Shown piece by piece: positions 43,324 through 52,914 of a stretch of 64,000 nt of DNA (the stretch's first letter is position 1; each line of letters starts with the position of its first letter). The notes under the pieces were generated by a model. The model searched no databases, was not told the DNA's origin, and saw only the letters and a list, made by a program, of their open reading frames with translations. A program made the translations under genes and the position numbers. Source of the stretch: Bog-473 sp963766995 (GTDB taxonomy: Bacteria; Actinomycetota; Acidimicrobiia; Acidimicrobiales; RAAP-2); the NCBI GenBank assembly GCA_963766995.1, contig CAVYCE010000001.1:1-64000 (forward strand), given 5' to 3'.

Positions 43324-44076
43324 ATGAAAACCGTCGTCGTCGGCGCCTCAAGCGGCCTGGGGAGGTGCATTGGGATCGGTTTGGCTCAGCGGGGTGCCAG
43401 CACGGTACTGATGGCGCGACGGCTGGAGCGGCTCGAGACGGCGGCCAAAGAAGCCGGTGGGGACACCATCGCCCTGGCCTGTGATGTGACTGACGCCAAG
43501 TCCTGCCACTCGGCCATTGAGCAGGCGGCAAAACATCTGGGTGGAATCGATGCACTCATCTACACCCCCGCTATCGGCCCGTTAGGCGGCCTGGTGGACA
43601 CCGACGCCGAGACCTGGCGCAGCGTATTCGACACCAACGTCATTGGCGCCGCACTGGTGACGGCAGCAGCCGTTCCACACCTGGAGAAGTCAAGTGGGGT
43701 GGCTGTCTTCCTCTCCTCAATTAGCGCGTCACTGACAGCCCCGTGGCCCGGGCTGGGGCCATATGCCGTCAGCAAGGCGGCTCTGGACAAGCTGGTGGAG
43801 GCATGGCGAGTTGAGCATCCCGGTGTCGGCTTCACCCGCCTGGTCGTCGGAGACTGCGCCGGCGGTGAAGGTGACGCCATGACGGAGTTCCCCAATGCCT
43901 GGGATTCCGATCGGGCCGTCCATTTCGGCACCCAATGGGTGGAGAAGAATTACCTGGCTGGCTCGCTTCTCGACGTCGAAGTCCTGGTGAACGTCGTGGA
44001 CTCAGTGATCCGTCAGGGGAGTAGCGCCAGCATCCCATCCATCGCGGTGGTACCCCGAGCGCCCCAATCTGGGTGA
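43324..44076 (+). CDS. SDR-family oxidoreductase
   Basis: 250 residues. VVGASSGLG, TPAIGP at the NNAG place, Ser in FLSSISAS, and YAVSK are present. GGGGAGGA sits 4 bp before the ATG at 43324. It opens a tight plus-strand operon: the next gene starts 1 bp after its stop. Divergent from the AveC-like unit. The weakly conserved NAG segment may indicate a narrower substrate pocket. Confidence 0.9.
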   Translation: MKTVVVGASSGLGRCIGIGLAQRGASTVLMARRLERLETAAKEAGGDTIALACDVTDAKSCHSAIEQAAKHLGGIDALIYTPAIGPLGGLVDTDAETWRSVFDTNVIGAALVTAAAVPHLEKSSGVAVFLSSISASLTAPWPGLGPYAVSKAALDKLVEAWRVEHPGVGFTRLVVGDCAGGEGDAMTEFPNAWDSDRAVHFGTQWVEKNYLAGSLLDVEVLVNVVDSVIRQGSSASIPSIAVVPRAPQSG

Positions 44077-44077
44077 C

Positions 44078-45298
44078 ATGAATCTCGGCCCCTACCGGTA
44101 CGCCGCCCGCGCCAGTGTGGACGGCAGGGTCGTGGCCGCATCGGCCAACTGTCTCTGCCTGGAGCACATCGGGAAAACGCCGATCCTTTACTTCCCAATA
44201 CAAGACATCGATGTGTCCGCCTTCCAGCTGGCGGCCGAGTCCAAGGACACTGACGGCACCGTTGAACAATGGCAACTCGACGGGACTCCGGGTATCGCAT
44301 TGAGCGTGCTCACCGATCCTGCACCTGATCTGAAGCCGGCACTCGGACATGGAAGCTTCGACATCGATCTCGTGCTGATTGAGGTGATCGATCGAGTTCC
44401 GGACACCGAGGATCGTGATGTCTCGTACAAACGATTCCCAACCTGGGGCGACGCCAGCCACCTCATCGACATGATGGATCTTCGACAGGAAAAGGAGTTG
44501 TCCTTCACCAGTGTGGCGCACACCGACGGGAAGCGCCCTGTGGTCGAGGCCAGCCAGATGCTCGGGCAGGCCGTTGTGGCCGCCATGCGACACTCCCCCG
44601 GTCGACGGGTGGTGTCAGCTTCCATGGTGTTCGTCGGCGTAGCCGACGCGGCCAAGCCCATGACCTTCACCCTCGAGGTCCTGAGCGGTGGACGGTCGTT
44701 CGACGGTCTGGCCGTGCAGGTACTCCAGAACGGGAGGCTCTGCGGTTCCGGCACCATCCTCATGGGCACCCTTTTCCCCGACGTCGTCAACCACGCGGTG
44801 ATGCCGCCCGATGTCGCTGGTCCGAATGAGAGCGTGCCCTTCGATATGGCAGTGACCGGGCGCGATCTCCGAGTGGTCGACGCCGCCTACACCAGCGATC
44901 CGGACGCACCGGTTGGCCCACCAGTCATTGATGCGTGGGTCCGCTTCCGCGAGGTGCCTGACGACCCCGCAATCCACTCAGGACTGCTGGCCCAGTTCGC
45001 CGGCCACATGCCAATCGCCGCCGCTCTTCGCCCCCACGAGGGCATCGGCCAATCACAGGCCCACCGCACGCTCTCCATGGGGATCAATGCCATCAGTCTG
45101 GCGATTCATCAGGACATTCGAGCTGATGAGTGGATGCTGTATCACCACCACTCAACATCGGCCACGGACGGCATGACGCATGCCGAATGTCGGGTGCATG
45201 CCGAGGACGGCAGATTGCTGGCGTCGTTTACCGTGGACGGCATGGTGCGACCCTTTGCCGATCCGGGCCAAGCCCGAGACGAACGAACAGCACTGTGA
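44078..45298 (+). CDS. DUF427 half-domain fused to a TesB-like thioesterase
   Basis: 406 residues. Residues about 5-50 (RASVDGRVVAASANCLCLEH...ILYFPIQDIDVSAFQ) look like the short beta-rich DUF427 domain. The remainder is a double hotdog thioesterase: KELSFTSVAHTDGKRPVVEASQML... (short piece LGQAVVAAMRHSPGRRVVSA) and a second half GIGQSQAHRTLSMGINAISL with HQDIRADEWMLY. TesB enzymes hydrolyse acyl-CoA. The fusion of DUF427 to TesB is unusual. The following gene also encodes DUF427 domains, so the two probably interact. Confidence 0.8.
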   Translation: MNLGPYRYAARASVDGRVVAASANCLCLEHIGKTPILYFPIQDIDVSAFQLAAESKDTDGTVEQWQLDGTPGIALSVLTDPAPDLKPALGHGSFDIDLVLIEVIDRVPDTEDRDVSYKRFPTWGDASHLIDMMDLRQEKELSFTSVAHTDGKRPVVEASQMLGQAVVAAMRHSPGRRVVSASMVFVGVADAAKPMTFTLEVLSGGRSFDGLAVQVLQNGRLCGSGTILMGTLFPDVVNHAVMPPDVAGPNESVPFDMAVTGRDLRVVDAAYTSDPDAPVGPPVIDAWVRFREVPDDPAIHSGLLAQFAGHMPIAAALRPHEGIGQSQAHRTLSMGINAISLAIHQDIRADEWMLYHHHSTSATDGMTHAECRVHAEDGRLLASFTVDGMVRPFADPGQARDERTAL

Positions 45299-45975
45299 GC
45301 CTCACTACTGGTCGCGGACCGCTCAGCTCACGACCGGCGGGTCGATTCTCGGTGCCGATCCCCTCACCCGTGACCTACATCGAACCGTTCCGGCGACGCG
45401 TCCGAGCCGTCAAGGACGGGGTGACGGTCATTGACAGTGAGCAGGTGCTCCTGCTGCACCGTCCCGGAGAACCACCGACCTACGCCTTTCCGGAAAGTGA
45501 TGTCGCCAGCCTTTCCTCCGAACCCGAAGCCAGTGCCCCCGGGTACGTCACGGTGGAGTGGGCGTCAGTCAACAGCTGGTTCGAAGAGGAGGAAGAGGTC
45601 TTCGGCCATCCGCGTAATCCGTATCACCGTGTCGACTGCCTTCGGTCACAGCGGCGATTGATCGTCGAAGTATCGGGTGTGACGTTGGTCGACACCTCTC
45701 AAAACTTGGCTGTCTACGAGACAGCACTCGAACCTCGTCTCTATGTGGCACCCGGCGATGTCCGCATGGATCTGCTCGAGTCCAGCTCGACCGAGACGTA
45801 TTGCCCCTACAAGGGGACCTGCTCGTATTGGTCCGTCCGAATCGGCGAGAGCCTGGTGCAGGATGTGGCCTGGAGCTATGAGGACCCCCTGCCCGAGTCC
45901 CTACCCTTGGCGCACTTTCTGAGCTTTGACGGCACTCGGGTTTCCGTCCGTCATGACTTACCTCCTGGGAACTGA
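45295..45975 (+). CDS. Tandem DUF427-domain protein
   Basis: 226 residues from GTG 45295, overlapping the stop of the previous gene (GTGA). Two DUF427 repeats are visible: RVRAVKDGVTVIDSEQVLLL...YAFPESDV and RLIVEVSGVTLVDTSQNLAVYE...LYVAPGDVRMDLL. The family motif CPYKGTCSYWS (second repeat) has two Cys; the first repeat lacks it. DUF427 has no firm role. Its neighbours (thioesterase, enoyl-CoA hydratase-like, SDR) point to acyl-CoA metabolism. Confidence 0.85.
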   Translation: MSLTTGRGPLSSRPAGRFSVPIPSPVTYIEPFRRRVRAVKDGVTVIDSEQVLLLHRPGEPPTYAFPESDVASLSSEPEASAPGYVTVEWASVNSWFEEEEEVFGHPRNPYHRVDCLRSQRRLIVEVSGVTLVDTSQNLAVYETALEPRLYVAPGDVRMDLLESSSTETYCPYKGTCSYWSVRIGESLVQDVAWSYEDPLPESLPLAHFLSFDGTRVSVRHDLPPGN

Positions 45976-46058
45976 CCCCAGAAGGGCAGTTTTGCGGTCC
46001 AGGTAATGTGACCTTCGACGCATCCGGAAATCCCGCAACACGAAACCGGGGAGCCCAA

Positions 46059-46895
46059 TTGAAGACCGACTACGACACGCTGCTCTACGAAGAGGAGGAG
46101 GGCGTCGCCATCGTCACAATGAATCGTCCCGAAGTGCACAACTCCTTTAATCTGGCCATGCAGAAGGAACTTCGTGAGGTCTGGCAAGGGCTCCGCTGGA
46201 ACGAAGACGTCAGGGTGGTCGTCTTGACCGGAGCCGGCGAGAAGGCCTTCTGCACGGGGATCGACCGTCAGGAAGCGATCGAGGAGAGCTACCTTGAACA
46301 TAAGGTCCTTGACCGCATGCGTGCCGGGCCCGTCCCGGTCGGACAGGGCTTCATGTACAACGACCCCGGCGGCTACATCAATCCCAAAGCAAACGACATG
46401 TGGAAGCCGGTGATTTCTGCCGTTAACGGTATGGCTTGTGGCGGGGCTCTTTACATGCTCGGAGAGTCGGACATCATCATCGCGGCCGAGCACGCCACCT
46501 TCTTTGACCCTCATGTGACGTACGGCATGGTGGCCGCATTTGAATCGCTGCACCTGCTGCAGAAACTCCCCTTGGGCGAGACCATGCGTTTGGCTCTTAT
46601 GGGTGCGCACGAACGCATGTCGGCCGAACGTGCCCACCAACTTGGACTGGTATCGGAAATCGTGCCCGCCGCTGAACTGCGAGAGCGGACCATGTGGGTG
46701 GCACGCGCCATCGCCTCGGCCCCCACCAACGCCATTCAGGGCACGGTTCGGGCCATCTGGCTCGCCCACGAGCTCAACCGCCGAGACGCGCTGGCCCAGG
46801 TCTCGAGCTTCATCGCACTCGGTACAAAGTTTGAGAACATCGCCGAAGGACAGGAGACCTTTAAGGGCGAACGAATCGAGTGGCGCCTCCGATAG
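46059..46895 (+). CDS. Enoyl-CoA hydratase/isomerase-family protein, altered active site
   Basis: 278 residues from TTG 46059, which has GGGGA 6 bp upstream; GTG 46008 is an alternative with 17 more residues. MNRPEVHNSFNLAM and NGMACGGALYMLGESDI are crotonase hallmarks. As in the paralogue at 10325, the first catalytic Glu falls in GALYM and the second is FDPHVTYG. Last gene of the plus operon SDR - thioesterase - DUF427. It is convergent with LivF (6 bp). Confidence 0.87.
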   Translation: MKTDYDTLLYEEEEGVAIVTMNRPEVHNSFNLAMQKELREVWQGLRWNEDVRVVVLTGAGEKAFCTGIDRQEAIEESYLEHKVLDRMRAGPVPVGQGFMYNDPGGYINPKANDMWKPVISAVNGMACGGALYMLGESDIIIAAEHATFFDPHVTYGMVAAFESLHLLQKLPLGETMRLALMGAHERMSAERAHQLGLVSEIVPAAELRERTMWVARAIASAPTNAIQGTVRAIWLAHELNRRDALAQVSSFIALGTKFENIAEGQETFKGERIEWRLR

Positions 46896-46901
46896 CGGCG
46901 C

Positions 46902-47612
46902 TTACGCCTCTCCCAAATAGCGGTCGATGACCTCCTGGCCCGCATCGGCAGCCGGTCCGGACCATCCGACCTCTCCCCTGCTCAGGATCACGCAGGTGTC
47001 CGCCATGGCCAGGGCTCTGTGTACGTACTGCTCGCTCAGCACAATCGTGACACCGGACTTCCGCGCCGCCTCGAGTCCTTCGAAGACCGACTCAGTGACA
47101 AGTGGAGCCAAACCAAGCGAGAGCTCGTCGGCGATGATCAGCTTGGGCGTCACGGCCAACGCCCGGGCCAGGGCCAGCATCTGCTGCTCTCCCCCCGAAA
47201 GGTTCCCGGCACGCTGTGCCCGTCGAGAGCCCAGGACCGGGAAGAGGTCAATGGCACGCTCAATGGCTGCCGGGCGATCGCGCCGCAGTTCCAATCCCAC
47301 CGCCATGCGAAGGTTGTCGATGACGGTGAGTCCCGGAAAAATGCCACGACCTTCTGGGACATAGGCCAGCCCGAGCGATCGGATGTGATGCGCCGACAGT
47401 CCAGTGACGTCCTTGCCCTGGATGCAAACGGTGCCTTTGGACGGCGACACTAAGCCCGATACCGAACGGGCGAACGTGCTCTTGCCCGCTCCGTTGGCTC
47501 CGAGTAGTGCCAGCACCGTTCCCGGTGCCACCGAGAGCGAAATGCCGAAGAGCGCCTGAGATGAGCCGTAGTGCGTATCAAGATCACGCACCTCCAACAT
47601 GGCGTCCGTCAC
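46902..47612 (-). CDS. livF: Branched-chain-type ABC transporter ATPase LivF
   Basis: 236 residues. Walker A GANGAGKST, signature LSGGEQQMLALARAL and Walker B LIIADELSLGLAP are intact, and the short size is that of LivF. Pairs with LivG, overlapping by 4 bp. The importer may use the lipoprotein at 28795 or an unlinked one; liv-type importers in such clusters often carry aromatic or steroid-like acids. Confidence 0.94.
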   Translation of the reverse strand: MTDAMLEVRDLDTHYGSSQALFGISLSVAPGTVLALLGANGAGKSTFARSVSGLVSPSKGTVCIQGKDVTGLSAHHIRSLGLAYVPEGRGIFPGLTVIDNLRMAVGLELRRDRPAAIERAIDLFPVLGSRRAQRAGNLSGGEQQMLALARALAVTPKLIIADELSLGLAPLVTESVFEGLEAARKSGVTIVLSEQYVHRALAMADTCVILSRGEVGWSGPAADAGQEVIDRYLGEA

Positions 47613-48472
47613 GGCTCGTCCCCCGATGTGGGCGGCGGGACGACATGCGACAGGCCGGCGGCGTCACCCAAGTAGGCCGACTGCACCCGTTCGTCGTTGC
47701 GGATCTCTTCGGGCGTGCCGGCGGCAATGCATTCTCCGAAATCGAGCACCGTCACGGTGTCCGAAAGCGCCAAGACAGCGGCGACATCGTGTTCGACGAT
47801 CAGGAGCGAGATTGGCGCCTCTGCATTGTCCACAATGGAGCGGAAAATGGAGAGCAGGTGCCGCGACCCTTTCATGTCGAGTCCGGACAGGGGCTCGTCC
47901 AGGAGGAGCACCTTCGGGTCGGCCGCCAGTGCTCTCCCCATCTCGACCAACCGCAAAATGCCCAGTGGCAACGCAGCCACTGGCGACCTGGACACCCTGG
48001 TCAAGGTCAGCAATTCGAGCAATCCGTCCACTCGATCGCTCTCGGCTTTTGATGGAGGCAGCAACGATCGCGGGTCGAACATGTCACGCCACATCCTCTG
48101 TGGGGCGACCCGAGCCCGATGGGCCACGACCAGGTGTTCACGTACCGTCAACCCCAAGAAGAGCTCGGGCTGTTGAAACGTACGGGCCAGGCCGAGCTTG
48201 GCTCTGGCGCGGGGTGACGCGTTCGTCACTTCGCGCCCTTGAAACCAGACATCCCCGTCGTTGGGTCGCACCAACCCTGAGAGCACCCCGAGCAGCGTGG
48301 ACTTTCCCGCTCCATTTGGACCGACCAGCCCCACGATGGCCCCCGTGGGCACCTCCACCGACACGTTCGACAGTGCCGTTAGGCCGCCGTAGTGAACGGT
48401 CACACCGGTAGCCGCCATCGCGGTCGACGCTCCGGCTTGCTCCTGCGCCGATGGTGACAAGGTGATGGTCAT
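47609..48472 (-). CDS. livG: Branched-chain-type ABC transporter ATPase LivG
   Basis: 287 residues. GPNGAGKST is Walker A, and LPLGILRLVEMGRALAADPK replaces the canonical LSGGQ signature region, which is usual in LivG-like proteins. LLLDEPLSGLD is Walker B. ATG 48472 overlaps the permease stop (ATGA). Confidence 0.93.
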   Translation of the reverse strand: MTITLSPSAQEQAGASTAMAATGVTVHYGGLTALSNVSVEVPTGAIVGLVGPNGAGKSTLLGVLSGLVRPNDGDVWFQGREVTNASPRARAKLGLARTFQQPELFLGLTVREHLVVAHRARVAPQRMWRDMFDPRSLLPPSKAESDRVDGLLELLTLTRVSRSPVAALPLGILRLVEMGRALAADPKVLLLDEPLSGLDMKGSRHLLSIFRSIVDNAEAPISLLIVEHDVAAVLALSDTVTVLDFGECIAAGTPEEIRNDERVQSAYLGDAAGLSHVVPPPTSGDEP

Positions 48473-50463
48473 CCCACTTCCTCATGAACGGCGAGGCTGG
48501 GCAGGGGGCCAGGTGGTGGTCCCGGAGAAAATCGCAGCGCCAATTGTCGAATCCGTCGGCTGTTCTCGGCCAGGGCACCATCCGGGAATTTGGCCGCCGA
48601 TACGGCGCCCAGGCCAAACAGCACTGGCAGCACGTTGGGAACCCAGGTGGCGCTGGGGAAATAGAACTGCGCCAGCGCACCCGGAAAGACGAACGCCATG
48701 CCGCCGATCAGCGCCGCTGCATTCGAACGGACACCGATGGTGACGAAGACCGCCAGCCAGATGACGCCCAGGAAGGTGGCGAACTGATCGGGTTGAAACG
48801 TGGTCTGCGCCATGCCCAGCATGCCGCCACCGATCCCGGCGATGAAGGCCGCTGTGGCACCGGCCAGGACCTTCATCTGCACCACGCTGATACCCGACGT
48901 CCGCGCCCCGTTCTCACTCCAACGGGCTGCGTTGAGGGCCAGTCCCGAAGTGGAGCGCCGGAAATTCACGATGAAGAGTGAGATAACCACAAAGACGGCG
49001 AGGCACAGATAGGTAAACGCTTCATCAGATGATGCGAAGGTCGGCCGGTTCAAGGTGATGCCCAAGCCCTGATTGACGAAGACCGGCAGGGTGAAGACCA
49101 GGTTCTCCATCAGCAGCCCGAAGGTGAGGGTGACCAGCGCCACGTAGAGGTCACCCAACCTGATGCTGAGGAAGCCCACTAGGGCTCCCAACGCCATAGC
49201 GACGAATCCGCCAACCAACACTGACGGGAGCACCGGCCAACCCCAGTGGGTAGTGATCCAGAAGGCGCTCAGTGCACCGACACCGGCAAACGTGATCTGG
49301 CACAGCCAGAGCATTCCCCCCTCGCCGGTCACGATGGTCCAGGAAAGAAAAATGATGGCGTAGGCAAAGGCCTGGGCAAACAGACCAGTCCAGAAGCCGT
49401 GCACGATCATCGGGAGCAGCGCAACCACCACAATGAGCAGCACCGGTCCGGCGTACTTGCCCACCAATCCCAATTCCGCCTCTTGAATGAGGCTGGTGGT
49501 CGAACCGGCCAGTCGGCTCTCGCCCTGCGGCGTGATGGCCCGGTCCAGGGCCCCACCCCAACTCTCGAAGTCGCCGACACGCCCGCCCCGGGTCAGATTC
49601 ACAATGAGGAACACCGCCACCACAATGAAGGGCACGGCATCCACCATCTCCGTCGTCCATTGGCTCGACGGAGGGAGGTATCCCTGGAGGAGAGAAATGC
49701 CCACACCCATGAGCAGGCCGACAATCACCGCCACCGGCAGATTGCGCAACTTGGCTGCCAGGACGGCGGCGAAGGACGATGCCATCAGGACCACCGTGAA
49801 CTGAACCGGATCGAGCCCGATCTCCGGTGCAGCCAGCACGCCGGCCAAACCCGCAAAAAAGGTACTGACAGCCCACACACCGATCGAAATGGCTGTTGGG
49901 CTCGACCCCGAGAGATCGGTCATGGCCGGCGAGTCGACCATGGCTCGTACCTTGAGCCCGACCTCGGTATAGCGCAGCACCAGAGCACCGATCACGACGG
50001 TGGCCAACACGCAGCCGTAAACGATGAACTGATCGAGCGTGATCGGAACCCCGAATGGATGAAAGACACTTACCGGCTGTGGGGCCAATCCGGGTGCCTG
50101 CGGGATGGCCTGGTTACCGAAGATCAGAGTGGCCAACGAAGGGATGGCAACCAGCAATCCGATGGTGGCCACCACCTTGATGAGCGGGGACGCCAAGCGA
50201 AGGTGCCGGAAGAGCAGGCCGTACAGCAGCACCCCACTAGCTGGCGCCACCACCAGAATGGACAGCACGCCGGCGGGCAAGATCCCCCACCCGTGCTGGG
50301 TGTTGAGGAAGTAGTAGAAGCGCGCCACAAAGAACGCGATGGCGCCGAACGAGAAGTTCAGGATGCCGGACGACGTGTACGTGACTACGAGGCCGGCAGA
50401 GGCGATGGCATAGATGCCGCCAACCGCCAGGCCAGCGATCACGAACTGGAAGAACTCCAGCAT
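48469..50463 (-). CDS. Fused LivH-LivM permease
   Basis: About 664 residues from ATG 50463 (GTG 50478 is an alternative). The first 300 residues are a LivH permease (AGLAVGGIYAIASAGLVVTY; GQNQ-type loop not clear). The second 320 are LivM (TGEGGMLWLCQITFAGVGAL and GDLYVALVTLTFGLLMENLV; short pieces). In most organisms these are two genes. A linker of about 60 residues with RVGDFESWGGALDR joins them. First gene of the ABC operon. Confidence 0.9.
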   Translation of the reverse strand: MLEFFQFVIAGLAVGGIYAIASAGLVVTYTSSGILNFSFGAIAFFVARFYYFLNTQHGWGILPAGVLSILVVAPASGVLLYGLLFRHLRLASPLIKVVATIGLLVAIPSLATLIFGNQAIPQAPGLAPQPVSVFHPFGVPITLDQFIVYGCVLATVVIGALVLRYTEVGLKVRAMVDSPAMTDLSGSSPTAISIGVWAVSTFFAGLAGVLAAPEIGLDPVQFTVVLMASSFAAVLAAKLRNLPVAVIVGLLMGVGISLLQGYLPPSSQWTTEMVDAVPFIVVAVFLIVNLTRGGRVGDFESWGGALDRAITPQGESRLAGSTTSLIQEAELGLVGKYAGPVLLIVVVALLPMIVHGFWTGLFAQAFAYAIIFLSWTIVTGEGGMLWLCQITFAGVGALSAFWITTHWGWPVLPSVLVGGFVAMALGALVGFLSIRLGDLYVALVTLTFGLLMENLVFTLPVFVNQGLGITLNRPTFASSDEAFTYLCLAVFVVISLFIVNFRRSTSGLALNAARWSENGARTSGISVVQMKVLAGATAAFIAGIGGGMLGMAQTTFQPDQFATFLGVIWLAVFVTIGVRSNAAALIGGMAFVFPGALAQFYFPSATWVPNVLPVLFGLGAVSAAKFPDGALAENSRRIRQLALRFSPGPPPGPLPSLAVHEEVG

Positions 50464-50589
50464 GCTTCTCGCACCCACTCCTCACTGCCGGTTCGATACC
50501 GGCATATCCAACGTCGACGTCCTCGCTGATAGTAACGAGACAGCTGAACTCCCTAGAGTGCACCTCCCTTAGCGGCCGACCGGCGCGAG

Positions 50590-51498
50590 TCAGCCGTCGG
50601 CACGCACCTTGTTCTTGACCGCTGGCACGATGGGCGGCGCCTCACGCCAGTTCGGGATACCCGAGTCCTCCTTGGCCACAGGAAATCGGTCTTCATTGAC
50701 CCAGGCCCAGTGCGAGTGGTTCAGCTCGTGCAGAGTGAAGCAGGCGTTGAGGGCATTGTAGAAGCCCATGTTGTCGACGCTCTGGTTCACCGATTCCTTG
50801 ATCAACAGCGCAGTCATGGTGGGCAGCTGAGCGATCCGGCGGGCGAATTCCACCGTGCGATCAGTGAGTTCGTCGGTCGGGAACACCTTGCTGACCATAC
50901 CGAGCCGGTGCGCCTCGTCCGCGTCCACCGAATCCCCGGTGAGGAGGAGTTCCTTGGCCCGCCGGGGTCCGAACTCCCAGGGGTGGGCGAAGTACTCGAC
51001 CCCGCACATGCCGAGCCGGGTCCCCACCACATCGGCGAATCGAGTGTCCTCCGCGGCCACAATGAGATCGCACGCCCAGAGCAACATGAGTCCGGCCGCG
51101 TACACATCTCCGTGGGCCTGACCGATGGTGATTTTGCGCAGATTGCGCCAACGCCTCGTGTTCTCGAAGAAGTAGTGCCATTCCTGGAGCATCAAGGCCT
51201 CGGAGCCCTTGCGGGTGGCGCCATTGATCTGCCGGGTCGGGTGCTGGCCCGGTCCGGGTCGACTCTCCTCTTGGGCTGCCTTCGAGCCGAGGTCGTGTCC
51301 AGACGAGAACATCGGTCCCGTGCCGCCGAGGATGACCACACGCACGTTGTCATCGGCTTCGGCCTCCAGGAAGGCCTCATGGAGTTCCACCAACAGACCA
51401 CGGTTCTGGGCATTCCGTGAATCGGGGCGGTTGAGCATGATCCGCACGATCGTGCCCTCGTCCAGCGGCTCGTACGTCACGTACTTGTACTCAGACAC
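50590..51498 (-). CDS. Enoyl-CoA hydratase-family protein
   Basis: 302 residues. RIMLNRPDSRNAQNRGLL and GQAHGDVYAAGLMLLWACDLI are crotonase segments. The Glu positions are again not standard: GLMLL and FADVVGTRLG, with Glu in GVEYFAHPWE. This is a recurrent actinobacterial subgroup. GTG at 51498 has AGGAGG 5 bp upstream. It lies after the ABC operon on the same strand, separated by 126 bp from its first gene. Confidence 0.9.
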   Translation of the reverse strand: MSEYKYVTYEPLDEGTIVRIMLNRPDSRNAQNRGLLVELHEAFLEAEADDNVRVVILGGTGPMFSSGHDLGSKAAQEESRPGPGQHPTRQINGATRKGSEALMLQEWHYFFENTRRWRNLRKITIGQAHGDVYAAGLMLLWACDLIVAAEDTRFADVVGTRLGMCGVEYFAHPWEFGPRRAKELLLTGDSVDADEAHRLGMVSKVFPTDELTDRTVEFARRIAQLPTMTALLIKESVNQSVDNMGFYNALNACFTLHELNHSHWAWVNEDRFPVAKEDSGIPNWREAPPIVPAVKNKVRADG

Positions 51499-51588
51499 AG
51501 TGACCTCCTAGTGATTGTGGGCGCGTCAACGGCTCGGTGACCCTAGTTTGCGGCCCGCAGTGCTGCATCGGGCCGAATGGCACACGTA

Positions 51589-52791
51589 TTACGACGATGC
51601 GCCGACTGAGGCGTCGACCCGCATGATCCGGGCCAGGTTGCCACCCATGATTTTCTGCACGTCTTCGTCGGCCAAGCCGGCAGGTAGGTGGTCGAGATAG
51701 CTGCACGGCTCCGCCAGACCCTCGGGATGCGGGTAGTCGGATCCGAAGAGCACATGGTCGGTGCCGACCGTGGCGATGAGCCGGTCCAAGTTGTCCTCAT
51801 GGAAGGGGCTGATCCATACGTTGCTCTTGAACTGCTCCACCGGATCCCCGTCAAAAGCCTGGGGCATCTTCTTGTGGATGTCGGCCAGGTGCTCGACGAA
51901 TGGAGCCACCCAATCGCCGCCGCTCTCAATGGAAGCCACCCGAAGGTCCGGGAAGCGCGAGAAAACACCGTGACAGGTCAGTGCCGTCATGGTGTCCTCC
52001 ATCGCGCGCTTCCCGACACTCATCATCCGGAAGGCATCAAGCTTGAACGGCAGGTACTCGTTCGGCCCTGTCCAATCGCTCTGATAGCGCGAGTACCCAC
52101 TGTCGGATGCGTGCATGGAGACCAAAATGTCGGCATCGACCACGGCTTGCCAGAACGGGTCGAACTCAGGAAATCCGAACGACCTCGAACCCCGGTACCC
52201 CGGCACCGGTGCCGGACGGATCAGGATCGTCTTGGCCCCACGGGCCACTACCCACTCCAGCTCCTCGATCGCTTTTTCCACAATCGGCAGCGTGATGACG
52301 GGTGTGGCGAAGATGCGACCTTCGTAGTTAAAGGTCCATTGCTCGTACATCCACTCGTTCAGGGCGTGGACGGCGGCGTGGATCAATTCGGGCTCATCAC
52401 GCATCCGCTCTTCTAAGAGACTGGCCAGCGTCGGGAACATCAAGGCGCGATCCACTCCGAGCTCGTCCATCAGCTCAAGGCGAGGAGCGGGCTCCCGAAA
52501 GCCCGGAAGTGCCCGCATGGGCTCACCAATCAGCTCCCGGTACGACTTGCCCTCAGGATTGCCATTGCGGAAATACTCCTCTTGGGCACCCGGTTTGGCC
52601 ACGACATCGAACGTTGGATTCGGGATGTATTCGCTCACCGTGCCGCGGATCATGATCTTTGTGCGGCCATGCAGCTCGACGTAGTCGATCGCACCCTTGA
52701 AGCGATCAGGAAGGTGTCTGGTAAATGACTCCTTCGTCTCATACATGTGGTTGTCAGCGTCGAAGACAGGGAAATCGCAGGTTCGTGACAT
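51589..52791 (-). CDS. Amidohydrolase family 2
   Basis: About 400 residues from ATG 52791 (TTG 52794 is adjacent). FDADNHMYETKESFT is the first barrel strand, with DxHxxE. RVASIESGGDWVAPFVEHL and FGSDYPHPEGLAEP hold the later ligands. Related proteins are decarboxylases or hydrolases. The promoter shows TTGACG, 18 bp, TAATCT with the regulon B palindrome overlapping the -35 box, so a likely leaderless transcript is tightly controlled. Confidence 0.9.
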   Translation of the reverse strand: MSRTCDFPVFDADNHMYETKESFTRHLPDRFKGAIDYVELHGRTKIMIRGTVSEYIPNPTFDVVAKPGAQEEYFRNGNPEGKSYRELIGEPMRALPGFREPAPRLELMDELGVDRALMFPTLASLLEERMRDEPELIHAAVHALNEWMYEQWTFNYEGRIFATPVITLPIVEKAIEELEWVVARGAKTILIRPAPVPGYRGSRSFGFPEFDPFWQAVVDADILVSMHASDSGYSRYQSDWTGPNEYLPFKLDAFRMMSVGKRAMEDTMTALTCHGVFSRFPDLRVASIESGGDWVAPFVEHLADIHKKMPQAFDGDPVEQFKSNVWISPFHEDNLDRLIATVGTDHVLFGSDYPHPEGLAEPCSYLDHLPAGLADEDVQKIMGGNLARIMRVDASVGASS

Positions 52792-52812
52792 CAATGTCAG
52801 ATTACTTGCTTT

Positions 52813-52828
52813 TTGACGGCGACGTCAA
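52813..52828. promoter_or_regulatory. Regulon B operator, amidohydrolase side
   Basis: TTGACGGCGACGTCAA, with perfect arms TTGACG/CGTCAA around GCGA. The same 16 bp occur on the other strand at 62319. On the minus strand TTGACG could also serve as a -35 box, 18 bp before TAATCT. Confidence 0.65.
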
Positions 52829-52889
52829 TATCATAATCAAACCAGTCTCGCCCGCTATCCGTGACCTACGATGGCCAAAGTGTTCGATT

Positions 52890-52905
52890 ACGACGTCGAT
52901 GTCAA
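52890..52905. promoter_or_regulatory. Regulon B operator, second half-site
   Basis: ACGACGTCGATGTCAA matches the reverse of the consensus at 12 of 16 positions. It ends 9 bp before the ATG of the DUF35-thiolase gene. Confidence 0.4.
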
Positions 52906-52914
52906 TACTGGGCC

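Noticed and set aside
49246..50529. A 427-codon plus-strand frame opposite the permease
   Set aside because: It is the shadow of LivH-LivM in a GC-rich genome, rich in Arg/His/Gln, with no family features.
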